NCBI GenBank assembly: GCA_030490835.1
Contig: CM059977.1
Span: 8,522,765-8,586,764 of the forward strand
Direction of reading: 5' to 3'
From: Annona cherimola
Taxonomy: Eukaryota > Streptophyta > Magnoliopsida > Magnoliales > Annonaceae
DNA length: 64,000 nt
The position numbers and the translations under genes are program-made. The notes under the pieces were generated by a model. It ran no database searches. It was not told the DNA's origin and saw nothing but the letters and a program-made list of their open reading frames with translations. Below are positions 25,101-34,613 of the stretch, one piece after another. Position 1 is the stretch's first letter; every line of letters begins with the position of its first letter.

Positions 25101-28100
25101 ATGAAGCTGAAGGAAACAATAAATCCAGTGAATATGAGATCAAAGGAAAAAATTCTGAGTGGCCTCCTCATGGTAGACTTTCACAACGGATGTCTGAAGG
25201 TGGGAATTCATGGCGTCAAATTTGGAATCACTCTCCTCCTCTGCCAGTTTCTGACCAAAAACCTCTCTTTGATCCAAACTGTGAAGGAGAAAAGGTATTC
25301 ATTGACAATTCTACATTGTATAACATGGGTTAATTTTTTCCGACTGAAACAATATATAGGTTATGTGCATGTTAATGGTGTATTTTTATGTCTTATGCTT
25401 TTTCACTTGATATTCATTATTGACTGCATCTTTTCTTTTCTTCTCTCTCTCTCTTTTTTTTCTTTTTTCTTTTTCCTCTTGATATGAAACTACGGGTCTG
25501 TTTGCTAATGCATAGAGGGGGAAGTAGAATGTTGGGAACACATTTACTCATATGATTTGACTAACTACCTAACTACCCTACTTTTTTCAATTATTATCTT
25601 TATATTTTTTAATGTTCCAGATTTGATGTATGGGTCTTGTTGTTCATCAGAGGTCATGATGACTAGACTTAGTTGGGCAGCCTTATTAAATGGGAGAAAT
25701 CACTAGATTGTGGCCCACCCAAGGTGAAACTTGTGAAGTTTAGCATAATGGGCTCAGTTGAAGGATTGACTATCTAGAAATGGAGACGATTAGAAGAGTG
25801 TACAAAGTTGATTACATTTTAGAGGACATGAAAATACAGAGGATACTCATATTTCATTTTTTCCCCCACTTACTGAATTTTACTCATTTTTGTGTATATT
25901 TATTGTGCCACGAAATCGGTATATGGGTCATGAATTTATTTGGCTGTTTATTTTATTGTTGTTATTATGGGATTGTAAAATTATATGATGGCATTTTGGA
26001 CATTATTCTGCTAGTTTATTTTTAAAGCAAATTACTAGATTAATCTTTTCTTTTATGCATAAGTTGTTTTTAAGCTTCATCCAACACATGCTGGATCTTA
26101 GGAGATAACCTTTGTGCCTAAATCCAGCATGAAAATGCTGTTTTTGAGACTGGAGTGTCACACAAAGAATTAGGCTCAAGTGGAACATTATCATGTTTTT
26201 GTTCATTAATTTTGATCTTTAATGATAGCAGGAAGGGAAAGTGGTTGCTCATAAACTATATGGCCAGCAAAAAAAAAAAATCCAAAAATTGCAGTTTGAT
26301 GTTCTTGTAATATTTTTCTATTCCTGATGTTTTGATATATCCCTATCCAATCTATACTGGTTTTATCTGTCTGCCATATTATGAACATCTCTAATTATTT
26401 GGATGCTAGGTGGCCAGGACTGTGTCAACAACATATTTCATTTTTTTTTACTGCTGAATACCTTCCCAGGACTGTTTCATTGATCCATCAAAGTGTGTAC
26501 CCTAGTTACACAATCTGTGCTGGGTCATTCTATGAATCTCACTGGTGCTTGGATTTAGTTATCTATTCAACAGATAAAAAGAATGTTGAGTTGCTTGAGA
26601 AATTTGTTGCTGCTTCTGCATCATGCCTTCTTTTCATTGCCTTCAATTGCGTCATGTTTGTGTAGGCGCTCCATTATCTAGAAACATTGCGACCTCATCA
26701 GCTGCTAGAGCAAATGGTTTGCACTGCCTTTCGGGCTGCTGTCGACACCCTGAAGCAGACATCATTTGGTGATTTAAAACAGATGGCAACCAAGGTTGAT
26801 CAGCTCTACCTCACAGCTGCATCTACGTTGAGGCCATTGCAAGGTACTGATTCTGTTTTATCATGTGAGAGAACGTGTGCACTGCCATTGATATTATGCT
26901 TAATGGCCAATTCATATGTTCACTGAAGTAAACTCACGTTGATGCGAATCTGGTGGAGACGTAATCCAAATCATAGGACCCATTCCACATAAGCACGATC
27001 CAAATTATTTCATTCAAAGTGTCCATTCTTGGCTAGTTGGCTATCAAATGAATGGGTAACTGGTAATCTGTTACAAACCTGCTGTCCGTTCGCAGAATTA
27101 TCAATTACGATCTCTGTCTGTAATTTGATGTGATGCTTGACTGGGCCACTTTCATTGATAAGAATGCAATTTCCATTCCATATTTTGGTGTTAACATATG
27201 TATAGCGATGTTTTTGTTTCAACCAGAGAGAGGAAGTGATCATAAACCTGTGCTCTTTGCAAACTTTTATGCTGTTTTCTTTTTCAGGAAAGCATTCGCG
27301 TGACAAAGGTGAGGTCATGGATGACCTAAGACGGCTATGTGTTGTTTTCGAGCATGTTGAGAAGCTCATGCTGTTTGCAGCTTCTATCCACCGGAAGCTG
27401 TTGCATGCGCCACAACTTTCTCAAGCAATTTTCAGTGACTACTATAGCTTCTATGCTCCAAGAATGGGTATGGGCTTGGATGCTGTAGACAAAGAGAAGG
27501 TATGCGTTGAAATCTTTTTGTTCCATGAGGTGAGAACAGACAATTGCATGTGGTTTGCCTAAAACTGCAAGTGGTTCTGATGCACTCTCCATGGAGGAAG
27601 GATGCCCTAAAGGTTGAAAATCTTGAAAATCCCTGACCTTCATTGTCAACCTACTGTTAAGAAAATGGAAAGCAAAGGCAGCAATAATTATTGATGCCAT
27701 TGATTTTTAGCCTCCTTCCATATACAATATTCCTAGGGTAGTTACCGAGATGGCTTTGGCTTCATCACATGGATATATTAAGACTGTACATCATGATTAG
27801 CAAGGACTGCTGTAGGCTGACACACAGTTTTCTCAGGATTGTGCATCAGGTCTTTATAATTCTGATTATGGTGAGCCTGAACCTGATAATACTTTTTGCA
27901 TCGGCTGTCTCAGGAATTCAATGTTAGACAGCAGGTGAGGATCTCTGACAGGCATGTGGTGGCCAATATGTTTCCGCCACCCACTGCAAATCAGTCATGG
28001 AGGAAAGTTTTGAACATGGGAAATCTTCTGAATGGCCATGAGCCGATGCTTAGGGAAATTATCTTTTCTCTGTATGATGACTTGAGTGGTGGTCATTATG

Positions 28101-28210
28101 GGGCTAGCAGCTCTTGGGGTCCCCCTCAAGATATTGAGACACACCGCATGTACATTTGTGGAACATCCAATGACCTGCAGGTTGCATTATCCGTAACCTC
28201 CTGTGATTGA
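6587..28210 (+). CDS. RAB3GAP1: Rab3 GTPase-activating protein catalytic subunit, complete 22-exon gene
   Basis: In animals this subunit pairs with RAB3GAP2 to speed GTP hydrolysis by Rab3 and to act on Rab18 at membranes; the plant role is less defined. Coding exons: 6587-6661, 8170-8213, 8433-8496, 9932-10043, 10145-10212, 10825-10922, 11297-11468, 12596-12830, 13705-13831, 15197-15303, 15413-15505, 15977-16105, 16578-16711, 19160-19249, 20679-20734, 21935-22118, 22212-22283, 23255-23294, 25020-25294, 26666-26843, 27288-27499, 27914-28210. All introns are GT-AG, the lengths sum to 2,862 nt, and the frame closes throughout, giving 953 residues, close to the human length of about 980. Landmarks: an acidic start (YEEEDEENLDQ), FTLASSWERFISEIEAVCRL, the FFKVHFTMKLTYRT block before nine Asp (residues 239-247), RRGSAGIVGSLMLLKSYQ, and the catalytic-region block AFKAANPDAIFEDFIRWHSP. 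The Arg of LSQRM probably matches the human arginine finger, but I could not align it. Introns carry three MITEs and an antisense LTR element. A second ATG lies at codon 11. Confidence 0.95.
7442..7875. mobile_element. Possible MITE in RAB3GAP1 intron 1
   Basis: The segment opens GGGTATTTGGTTTGG and closes with CCAAATACGCATCC, giving roughly complementary ends about 430 bp apart. The interior shows no ORF of note and I found no clear target duplication. The ends resemble, but are not identical to, those of the main MITE family. Confidence 0.3.
12677..12703 (+). repeat. Coding GAT microsatellite (poly-Asp) in RAB3GAP1 exon 8
   Basis: Eight GAT codons and one GAC encode nine consecutive aspartates, followed by a polar stretch (TQKGESEAAASGG). 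The tract lies just after the conserved FFKVHFTMKLTYRT block, in what is probably a flexible loop, and is a likely site of length variation between individuals. Confidence 0.9.
14780..15051 (+). mobile_element. Tourist-like MITE in RAB3GAP1 intron 9
   Basis: The 272-bp element starts GGGTGTATTTGG, ends CAAACACACCC and is flanked by a 3-bp TAA duplication (14777-14779 and 15052-15054). It has no coding capacity. Three-base target duplications and GG-starting ends fit the PIF-Harbinger superfamily. It ends about 145 bp before the acceptor of exon 10. Confidence 0.88.
16922..18478 (-). mobile_element. Small non-autonomous LTR retroelement, antisense in RAB3GAP1 intron 13
   Basis: Two related direct repeats (16922 to about 17304, and 18036-18478) share TGATGTAGGATGGGTAAA, AAGTAATCTTTTAGAAAAAG and many other blocks. 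Read on the minus strand, an LTR ending in CCTACATCA is followed by TTGTTATCAAAGCAAACC (about 18018-18035), a primer-binding-site-like sequence. At the other end, GAGGACGAGTTTTTTCTAAG before the LTR is typical of plant Ty3/gypsy 3' regions. The interior of about 730 bp has no gag or pol frame, so the element depends on others. The 3' LTR has lost a segment of roughly 60 bp that the 5' LTR keeps, including a TATA-like region. No clean 5-bp target duplication is seen. Confidence 0.8.
21489..21512. repeat. CTCC microsatellite in RAB3GAP1 intron 15
   Basis: About six tandem CTCC units, pyrimidine-pure on the plus strand. No function is indicated. Confidence 0.9.
22403..22692 (+). mobile_element. 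Tourist-like MITE in RAB3GAP1 intron 17
   Basis: A 290-bp element opening GGGTGTGTTTGTTTGG and closing CCAACCAAACACACCC, flanked by TAA on both sides (22400-22402, 22693-22695). It is very similar along its whole length to the copy at 24112-24402 in the next intron, so both appear to be recent insertions of one subfamily. Confidence 0.92.
24112..24402 (+). mobile_element. Tourist-like MITE in RAB3GAP1 intron 18
   Basis: A 291-bp element with ends GGGTGTGTTTGTTTAGG and CCAACCAAACACACCC, flanked by TTT on both sides (24109-24111, 24403-24405). Near-identical sister of the intron 17 copy, same orientation. It has no ORF of interest. Confidence 0.92.
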
Positions 28211-29186
28211 TTTCATATCATTGATGTCATTTATTCCCAATCAGATTGGATCGTCTTTGCTGTTTCATTCTCTCAAATGCTATTTTTTTCCCTCTATTTT
28301 TGAAACATGGTGCAAGCAATTGAATGCAAAAGCCAGAGCAAAATCCTGAGGACCTCTCTACCTGTCTGTGCAAATAAATAACTAGTATTTAAAGGTGATA
28401 TGTGATTAATTGGAAGTGACAACTAGACAATTTTTTTAAAACATTGTTATTCTTTTAAAGAAAATTCTTGAGATGTTAACTAATTTTTGATTGTTTCACA
28501 AAGTCTAGAAAAATTCAATGCCGTATTGAACTTTGCAAGGCATTAACATGTGTGATCACTGAACTTTATGTGGTGGTTGCAATATCAAAATTTGAAGGGT
28601 TTAATATGCAATGTTGTTAACCAGGATAGCTAGTTTCGCAAAATTGTCCTCTTTTTTCCGGTCTCAAGCCTGGTGTTTAATTCCGAATGCATTGACGTAT
28701 CAATCGAGCAAATAAGCTCTCTTCCATTGCCTCATTTCTCACTGAATCAACAGAAATGAGCTTTGTTTCAACAGGTACTTCCAAATTACGAAATGCCAGA
28801 AAATAGATATGATGCCAGAAATGGTTGAAAAAGAAACAACGAACAGCTAAATCATTAAATAGACATGATGCCAGAAATGGTTGAAAAAGAAATAACGAAC
28901 AGCTAAATCATTGTTATTTTCTGACATGATTAGTCGTGGGTCAAAAATGGCATGGACCAGTGGCAGTGTCATTTTGAAAAATTAAAAAAATCTGCATTTG
29001 GGTATAACACATTAAAAGGCAGACAGGAGGACTGTAAGTATCTGCTTGCAGTTTGCAGGGCTTACCGAATTCTTTCTTTTATTTAAAAAAATGTAAATAA
29101 TGTTCCAATACTCGCGGATGTTATTTGTCAATTAATAATTTGGTTGATTTTATATTTTTTACATTTTTACGCTTTCTCATGCATAT
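28211..29186. other. RAB3GAP1 3' flank and AT-rich spacer
   Basis: The 3' untranslated region should start here. An AATAAATAA run near 28370-28380 is a candidate poly(A) signal, about 165 bp after the stop. Further on, a segment of about 45 bp containing GATGCCAGAAATGGTTGAAA occurs twice in tandem (about 28808-28850 and 28866-28908). No gene was recognised. Confidence 0.5.
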
Positions 29187-29460
29187 ATATATTTATTTAT
29201 TTGATATTTATATATACATTATGGCATTCAGATATTACATTGAAGCACATTCACACCGAGGGAAATTTTTCCTAAACCCCCACTACAGGAGAGAAACTGT
29301 AAATTCGCACAACAGGGATAAATTGTAAAAATTCTCATAACAGGAGGATTACACTGTAATACCAACAAGCACATCTGCTGCATCTGCCGCACACAGGATT
29401 TGAAGCCACGACCTGTCGACTGCAGAGCAAGCGTGTTACTAATTACTATGGCGTCGTGGC
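29187..29460 (-). mobile_element. tRNA-derived SINE (minus orientation)
   Basis: On the minus strand the element opens with a tRNA-like head: GCCACGACGCCATAGTAATT (box A region) and GTGGCTTCAAATCC (box B-like). A body of about 200 bp ends in an AT-rich tail. CATGCATAT occurs on both sides (29178-29186, 29461-29469), a possible 9-bp target duplication. The head shares GACGCCATAGT with the SINE at 38081-38298. It is not a functional tRNA: no acceptor stem can be formed. Confidence 0.6.
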
Positions 29461-29785
29461 CATGCATATTTAATTCATACAACAAAACCAACCATTTTGG
29501 CATTTTCGTACATATTTTTTACAAATAAAAAATTTCGCCATCACACTCCCAACACATGAAAAATGGTGAAAATTTTTAATTTTGAAACTTTATTAAAAAA
29601 TGTATATAAGAATCCAAAAAATAGTCCGCCAAAAAAAAAGAATCCAAAAAAGTAAAGTTTAATATATCTAGTAAATAATCTTATGCGAAGATATAAAAAT
29701 AGAAATGAAAAAAAAATTCTAATGAGAGAATGATGTGATATGATAAAAATAATAATTAGGAATAAAAAATAAAGCAAAAATAAAC

Positions 29786-30162
29786 TGATCTTTTCAAGCC
29801 GGACGCAAGGCCTCCTCCGTACGTCCGGCCCAAAAATGCATTTTTAATTTTTTTTTTTTTCATTTTTTTTATGGGCAAGTAAATCTATAAACCAAAATTT
29901 ACCAATTTTGAATGTTTTTAAGTATTTTATATGTTTAAAAACAGTGGCATTTCTATAATTTTTGGGTCTCAAAAAATTACGGAAATGCCACTGTGTTTAA
30001 AAATCCAAAAAAATTACTTAAAAAATTCAAAAATAGTAAAACTTAGTTTATAGATTTAATACACCTAGATTTACTTGCCTATGAAAAAAAATTAAAAAAA
30101 AATACATTTTTGGGCGGACGCAGGGAGGAGGCCGTGCATCCAGCCTGAAAAGATCAGGCCTC
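29786..30162. mobile_element. Foldback MITE with 9-bp target duplication (Mutator-like)
   Basis: The left arm, from TGATCTTTTCA through the CGGCC-type GC segment to AAAAATGCATTTTTAA, is mirrored by the right arm ending TGAAAAGATCAGGCCTC, so the element folds back on itself. A second inner pair, AACAGTGGCATTTCTATAAT and its complement near 29990, extends the hairpin almost to the centre. AAAATAAAC flanks it on both sides (29777-29785, 30163-30171). A 9-bp duplication fits the Mutator superfamily. It has no ORF. The left end seems to have lost about 6 bp. Confidence 0.87.
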
Positions 30163-31671
30163 AAAATAAACAGTGTAGCTATATGAAAAGATGTTAAAAT
30201 AATTCAAATGTGGAGGTAATAATTCGAAAACAAAAATTATCTAGTGGAGGCTGATGCCACAGTCTAATTTTTAAATTGAGACCTCTTAAACAGACAGAGA
30301 GACATTGATGTCAACTATTTGATTATCCAAGTATTAACTAAATTATGTGAAAATCGAGTGTGAAAAAGAACGCTGTCTCTCTCTCTCACTCACACACACA
30401 CACAAACACACACATGTTAACCAACGGAACTGAAAACCTTTCTTGTTTCTTCAGAGAGTCAAAAGGTTGGAGATGAGATGGTCAAGAGCCGAAAGAGAGG
30501 GGTTCCCGACACAAGTCCATTTCCAGCATTTATCAGTGTACCCTCCCAGAGAAAAAACATCAATGAAACAATCCCTACAACGCACGCCACTTCATTTGCA
30601 TATATGCCTACGCGTGCACCTCTTTTCAAAACCACACAGCTCATCTCGTCTCGTCTCGTCTCCAGCATTAGCAGCCAACCAACAAGCCAGCCAGCCAACG
30701 GAGCATCGGCACACCAAATGCATTGCTTTGCTGCCTGCATGGTCAAAAGACAACGCCGCATCAGACCCACTAACAAAACGTTCCAGACAACACCATAATA
30801 ACGCACCGATGCCAAATGCTGGCATAATAACATTTGGATTTTTTCTTAGAGCGTCGTCTTTCTACTCTGCTTCCACTCAATCCCTTTCATTCACCTATCT
30901 TGGGCTACATGTGCGTATGACCGCATGACAAGTCACCTATGCGGTCCACCTACCTTTATTCATGGGCTAAGCCCGTGTCACCTGCTTACTCGTTAAAAGT
31001 TAGGATCAGGAAATTAAAAGAGAAAAGCCCAGCATCAATTAAGGTGACGTGGCAGATAATTTTTGTTTTTATATTGAATATAGAAAAGGAAAAAGAAAAG
31101 CAGGATTACCAGTGAGTTAAAATTCACTTAGAACTTGTTTGGCATTGCCCAATTACAGCTAACTTTACGCAGAAGTGTTAGTATTTGCTAATAATAAAGG
31201 ATTTAGGTGAGGCAATATGATTTGAATATTCTCAATAGTGCAGATGGCCGGAGATGACTCGCGGCCAAACAGGCCCTTAAGCTATTTGCGTTTATCGTCC
31301 CATATTTTTCTTAATTTTCGAATTCTCGTCCATAAACATTGATTTTGCATAATTTTCCGATTTATAAACTTTGTTTGAAACAACATCATCTTGGTCAACT
31401 TGAACTAGAGTCCCTGTTAGGAAATTGAATCCATTAACTAAGATGGGATGAGAATAGAATAATGAAATGGATTGAGAAAATTTTATTATGTTTGGAAATA
31501 GGAAAAGGTATTGAAAATGTAAAAGGTAAAGTAATTATGTATTTATTTATTTTTTGATGGGTGTAAGGTAACTACATATTGAAAAATAAAGAGTTCTATT
31601 TCAATTGAAAAAGTTTTTTTTTTAAAAAAAGAAAATCCCATTTAATTTTCTTTTCATTCTAGGGTGTGTTT
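30163..31671. other. Spacer with a CA-rich microsatellite and a GC-richer island
   Basis: A TC/CA microsatellite lies at about 30376-30414. From about 30430 to 30960 base composition is GC-richer, and frames over 100 codons exist on both strands (for example 30443-30928 plus), but none resembles a protein I know and none is clearly favoured by coding pattern. A short CTCGT repeat lies near 30645-30660. I would not call a gene. Confidence 0.4.
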
Positions 31672-31953
31672 GGTTGGAGGTAAAACTTTTGATGAAAAGT
31701 TTTGGGGGTAGAAGTTGTCAAATTGATAGAAAATGATGTGATATAATAGGGGTAATGATGAGGAGTAAAGATAATAAAGTTAAAACAGATAGGTTAGTTG
31801 TATGGGTAGTTGCATAGAAATAATTGAAAAAGTACGGTAGTTTGTATAGAAAAATGTGAAAAAATAATTAAAAAATAGAGTAGTTATGGAAAGTGAAAAG
31901 TTTTGGATCGAAAAGTTTTAGTTGACATATTTTGACCCCAAATAAACACACCC
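31672..31953 (-). mobile_element. Tourist-like MITE (inverted orientation)
   Basis: A 282-bp element, GGGTGTGTTTGGTTGG to AAATAAACACACCC, flanked by CTA on both sides (31669-31671, 31954-31956). The interior is the complement of the RAB3GAP1 intron copies, so it inserted in reverse. Confidence 0.9.
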
Positions 31954-32009
31954 CTAATCTATGGGCTTAACTCAAGCATGTGTGTCTCAATCAAGAAAAG
32001 GTCTTTGTT

Positions 32010-32268
32010 GGAGCCCGATCCTATGCTCTCGAGAGCATGCAGCGCTGCATGCTCCCGGGCGCATACACCTTTTTTTAATTTTTTTTTAAATTTTTTTTAT
32101 AAGATTGTTAATCTAAGTATATTTAACCTATGTATTAATTTTTACCTATCTAAAATACTCAAAAAATGGTTAAAATTTATACACATCTTAAATGCACATA
32201 GATTAACAATATTGTAAAAAAAATTTCAAAAAATAGGTGTATGTGGCGGGAGCATACAATCAGATTCC
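32010..32268. mobile_element. Mutator-like foldback MITE with a palindrome-expanded end
   Basis: Flanked by a perfect 9-bp duplication GTCTTTGTT (32001-32009, 32269-32277). The ends are complementary (GGAATCTGATTGTATGCTC on the right strand against GGAGCCCGATCCTATGCTC on the left), followed by matching CATACACC and AT-rich arms that meet near ATTGTTAATCTA. The left end carries an extra segment of about 26 bp made of two overlapping palindromes (32023-32038 and 32033-32054). The core motif ATCTAAGTATATTTAA links it to the elements near 33, 40 and 44 kb. Confidence 0.87.
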
Positions 32269-32548
32269 GTCTTTGTTACTGTCCAGAGTCTCTCTTGAAG
32301 CGTCAATGATGCCAGGTCAATTGTCCATAGATTGGGCATTTTATGAGCAACTCGAAAAAAAAATTATTTTACTTTTTAAAAATACAATCTTTCTCAGTTT
32401 AAAATTTTAAAATTATTTAATATTTTATCCATACTTTTAATCGATTTTCAAAAATTAAAACGAAAGTCCAAATAAATTTTAAAAAATTAATAAATTTCAC
32501 TGGAAAGAAGATTCGGAGGTGTAGGTATCTATACAAAAATTAAACTAA

Positions 32549-32827
32549 GGGTATGTTTGGTAATGGTTAAAAAATGTCAAATTAAAACTTTTCAATTTAA
32601 AACTTTTCACTCTCCATAATTATCATATTTTTTAATTATTTTTTTCATTTTTCTATACAATTACCATACTTTTCAATCATTTCTACACAACTACCCACAC
32701 AACTAACCTATCTATTTTAACTTTATCATCTTTACTACTCATCATTATCCAAATCATATCACATCATTTACAATTTTTACTCTTCAAAACTTTTCATCAA
32801 AAGTTTTACACATTTCCAAACACACCC
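32549..32827 (+). mobile_element. Tourist-like MITE
   Basis: A 279-bp element with ends GGGTATGTTTGG and CCAAACACACCC, flanked by TAA on both sides (32546-32548, 32828-32830). Plus orientation, with the same internal motifs as the RAB3GAP1 intron copies. Confidence 0.9.
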
Positions 32828-32968
32828 TAAATAAAAATATTTTAAATTACAAATAAATAAAAAAAAAAAATTTGTCTTGATAAGTCCAACCAATGTTGAG
32901 TAGTGTCTCGAGTCCTCCTTTGTTAAGTGTACAGGCATTCACGGACGCTACGTAAAGAATAGCAATCC

Positions 32969-33321
32969 TATTAACCTGGGTTAAACAAATGTTTTGCTTA
33001 ATTTACTTTAAAAAATTTATTTACAAATTTTTTTTTCTTTTTTCATATACTTATTTATCTAAGTATATTCAACATATAAATTAAGTTTTACTATTTTTGA
33101 TATGTATATATATATTTTATTTTTAAAAATATTTAATACCTATATTTTTAGAAATCTCAAAAAAATATATGCATATGTCCAAAAATATTAAACTTTAGTT
33201 TATATATTAAATATACTTAGATAAATAAGTATACGAAGAAAAAACAAAAAAAAAGTATTATAAATAGATTTTTTAAACAAATCTAAACTAAATATTTGCT
33301 TAGCTCGGACTAACGGTATCA
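32969..33321. mobile_element. AT-rich foldback MITE (ATCTAAGTATATT group)
   Basis: The left arm (AACAAATGTTTTGCTTAATT, then TACTTATTTATCTAAGTATA) is mirrored on the right (complement reads TAAGCAAATATTTAGTTTAG, then TACTTATTTATCTAAGTATA), so the element forms a long hairpin. The outer ends are less certain; the right end, GTTAGTCCGAGC on the minus strand, matches the end of the 44.2-kb element. No target duplication was found. Confidence 0.7.
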
Positions 33322-34312
33322 TTTCTCTACATAAAACGGACGGTTCAGATCATACAATCAGCAATGATTGAGGCCCTTCCTGTTCAAAATTCAAAATGTT
33401 CATGTGCGGGGACGAGGAGGAAGCGATTCAAAAATCAAAGTGAGGACATCACGGCGGGCCCCAGGCGTTGGGTAGACGCAGTAGGCTTCTCTGCCCACCC
33501 GCGACATGTTATATCGTCTCTCACGGGAAATGCATTTGCGTACTCACCCGCTTCAATGATGAGAAGTGCGACACAGGGCTCAGAATTTCAGACCCTCCAC
33601 TCGCCCCCCCACGAGAATATCATGCATATCCTTCCCTTTCCTTTTTTTTTTTTTTTCCCGAAAATTAAAAATAAAAAATAAAAAAATTCCAACAATCCAA
33701 TCGTTTGAAATACAAAAATATTTCTTTAGTCCATAATTCAATTTACTGAAATTGGATGATTTTTTTTATTCTAATTAACTTATTTGGTTGATCCATTAAC
33801 GTAGAAAGCAGGCCAACGGCTTGGATTACTGTATCCTTGGTTCATTTTTGTCATAGCTAAGAATAGGAGTATATTGTTTGATCGGTATGTAATCCAAAAA
33901 AAGATTAGTATTGATGATTATGGGTGGCTCGAAAATGGATGGTGAGTGGCGAACAAAAAATAAAATAAAGAAAGACCACGTACGATTTGCAATCACCCAT
34001 CTTTGCTTTTTTCAATGATCATGGCCCGCCATTAGTAGATTTGTATAAATATATTCTCAAGTTGAATTGGATGATGGAGAAAAAGAGAGAGATGCTCCGT
34101 CGCTTAATGGGCTGAAATAGATATAATTATACATATTCCAGTTGTTTTTGCTGTGAAACTGATTACGTTTGAGGAATAATCCAAGAGAGTCTTGATTTTG
34201 CATCATTAAGGGTAGGGCAATGATTTGAAATGAATGGTTTCGTGTCGCTCTCTTATTGTCCGACGGTGAAATTTTTACACGCCCATCTCAACGGTAAATT
34301 TCAGAGTCTTGA
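33322..34312. other. Spacer without recognised genes
   Basis: A moderately GC-rich patch (about 33400-33620) contains an open frame of 105 codons that ends in a poly-T tract and resembles nothing known. The rest is AT-rich DNA with no structure I could name. Confidence 0.4.
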
Positions 34313-34327
34313 CTTGACAAACGATTT

Positions 34328-34598
34328 TTTTTTTATTAGTATATTTTTACATTCATCTCAACACATATTACACTGAAATTCCGAGACATTCTTATAAATC
34401 TGGAGACACTCAGCTCCCCTGAAGAAATCTGGAAACACAGCTCCGCCGAAGAATAAGGAAAATACAACTTCCAACAACCGAATAGGAAACGACAGCTCCT
34501 ACTAACAAATTTTCGCTACTGACTACTCACCCAAATCCCGCATGTGGGATTCGAGTCGGACACCGAACGCCCGCATAGCTCCATTCGGCTCGGTTGGT
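34328..34598 (-). mobile_element. tRNA-derived SINE with 15-bp target duplication
   Basis: On the minus strand the element starts with a tRNA-like head (AACCGAGCCGAATGGAGC for box A, GTCCGACTCGAATCCCAC for box B) and ends in a poly(A) tail, seen as T residues from 34328. CTTGACAAACGATTT (34313-34327) and CTTGACAAAGGATTT (34599-34613) flank it, a 15-bp duplication with one mismatch. It is transcribed by RNA polymerase III if active and moved by LINE proteins. The B-box end reminds me of Au-type plant SINEs. Confidence 0.8.
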
Positions 34599-34613
34599 CT
34601 TGACAAAGGATTT

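Noticed and set aside
30443..30928. 161-codon plus-strand ORF overlapped by 124- and 106-codon ORFs in other frames
   Set aside because: Competing frames on both strands, no motif and no splice context; most likely chance frames in a GC-richer patch.
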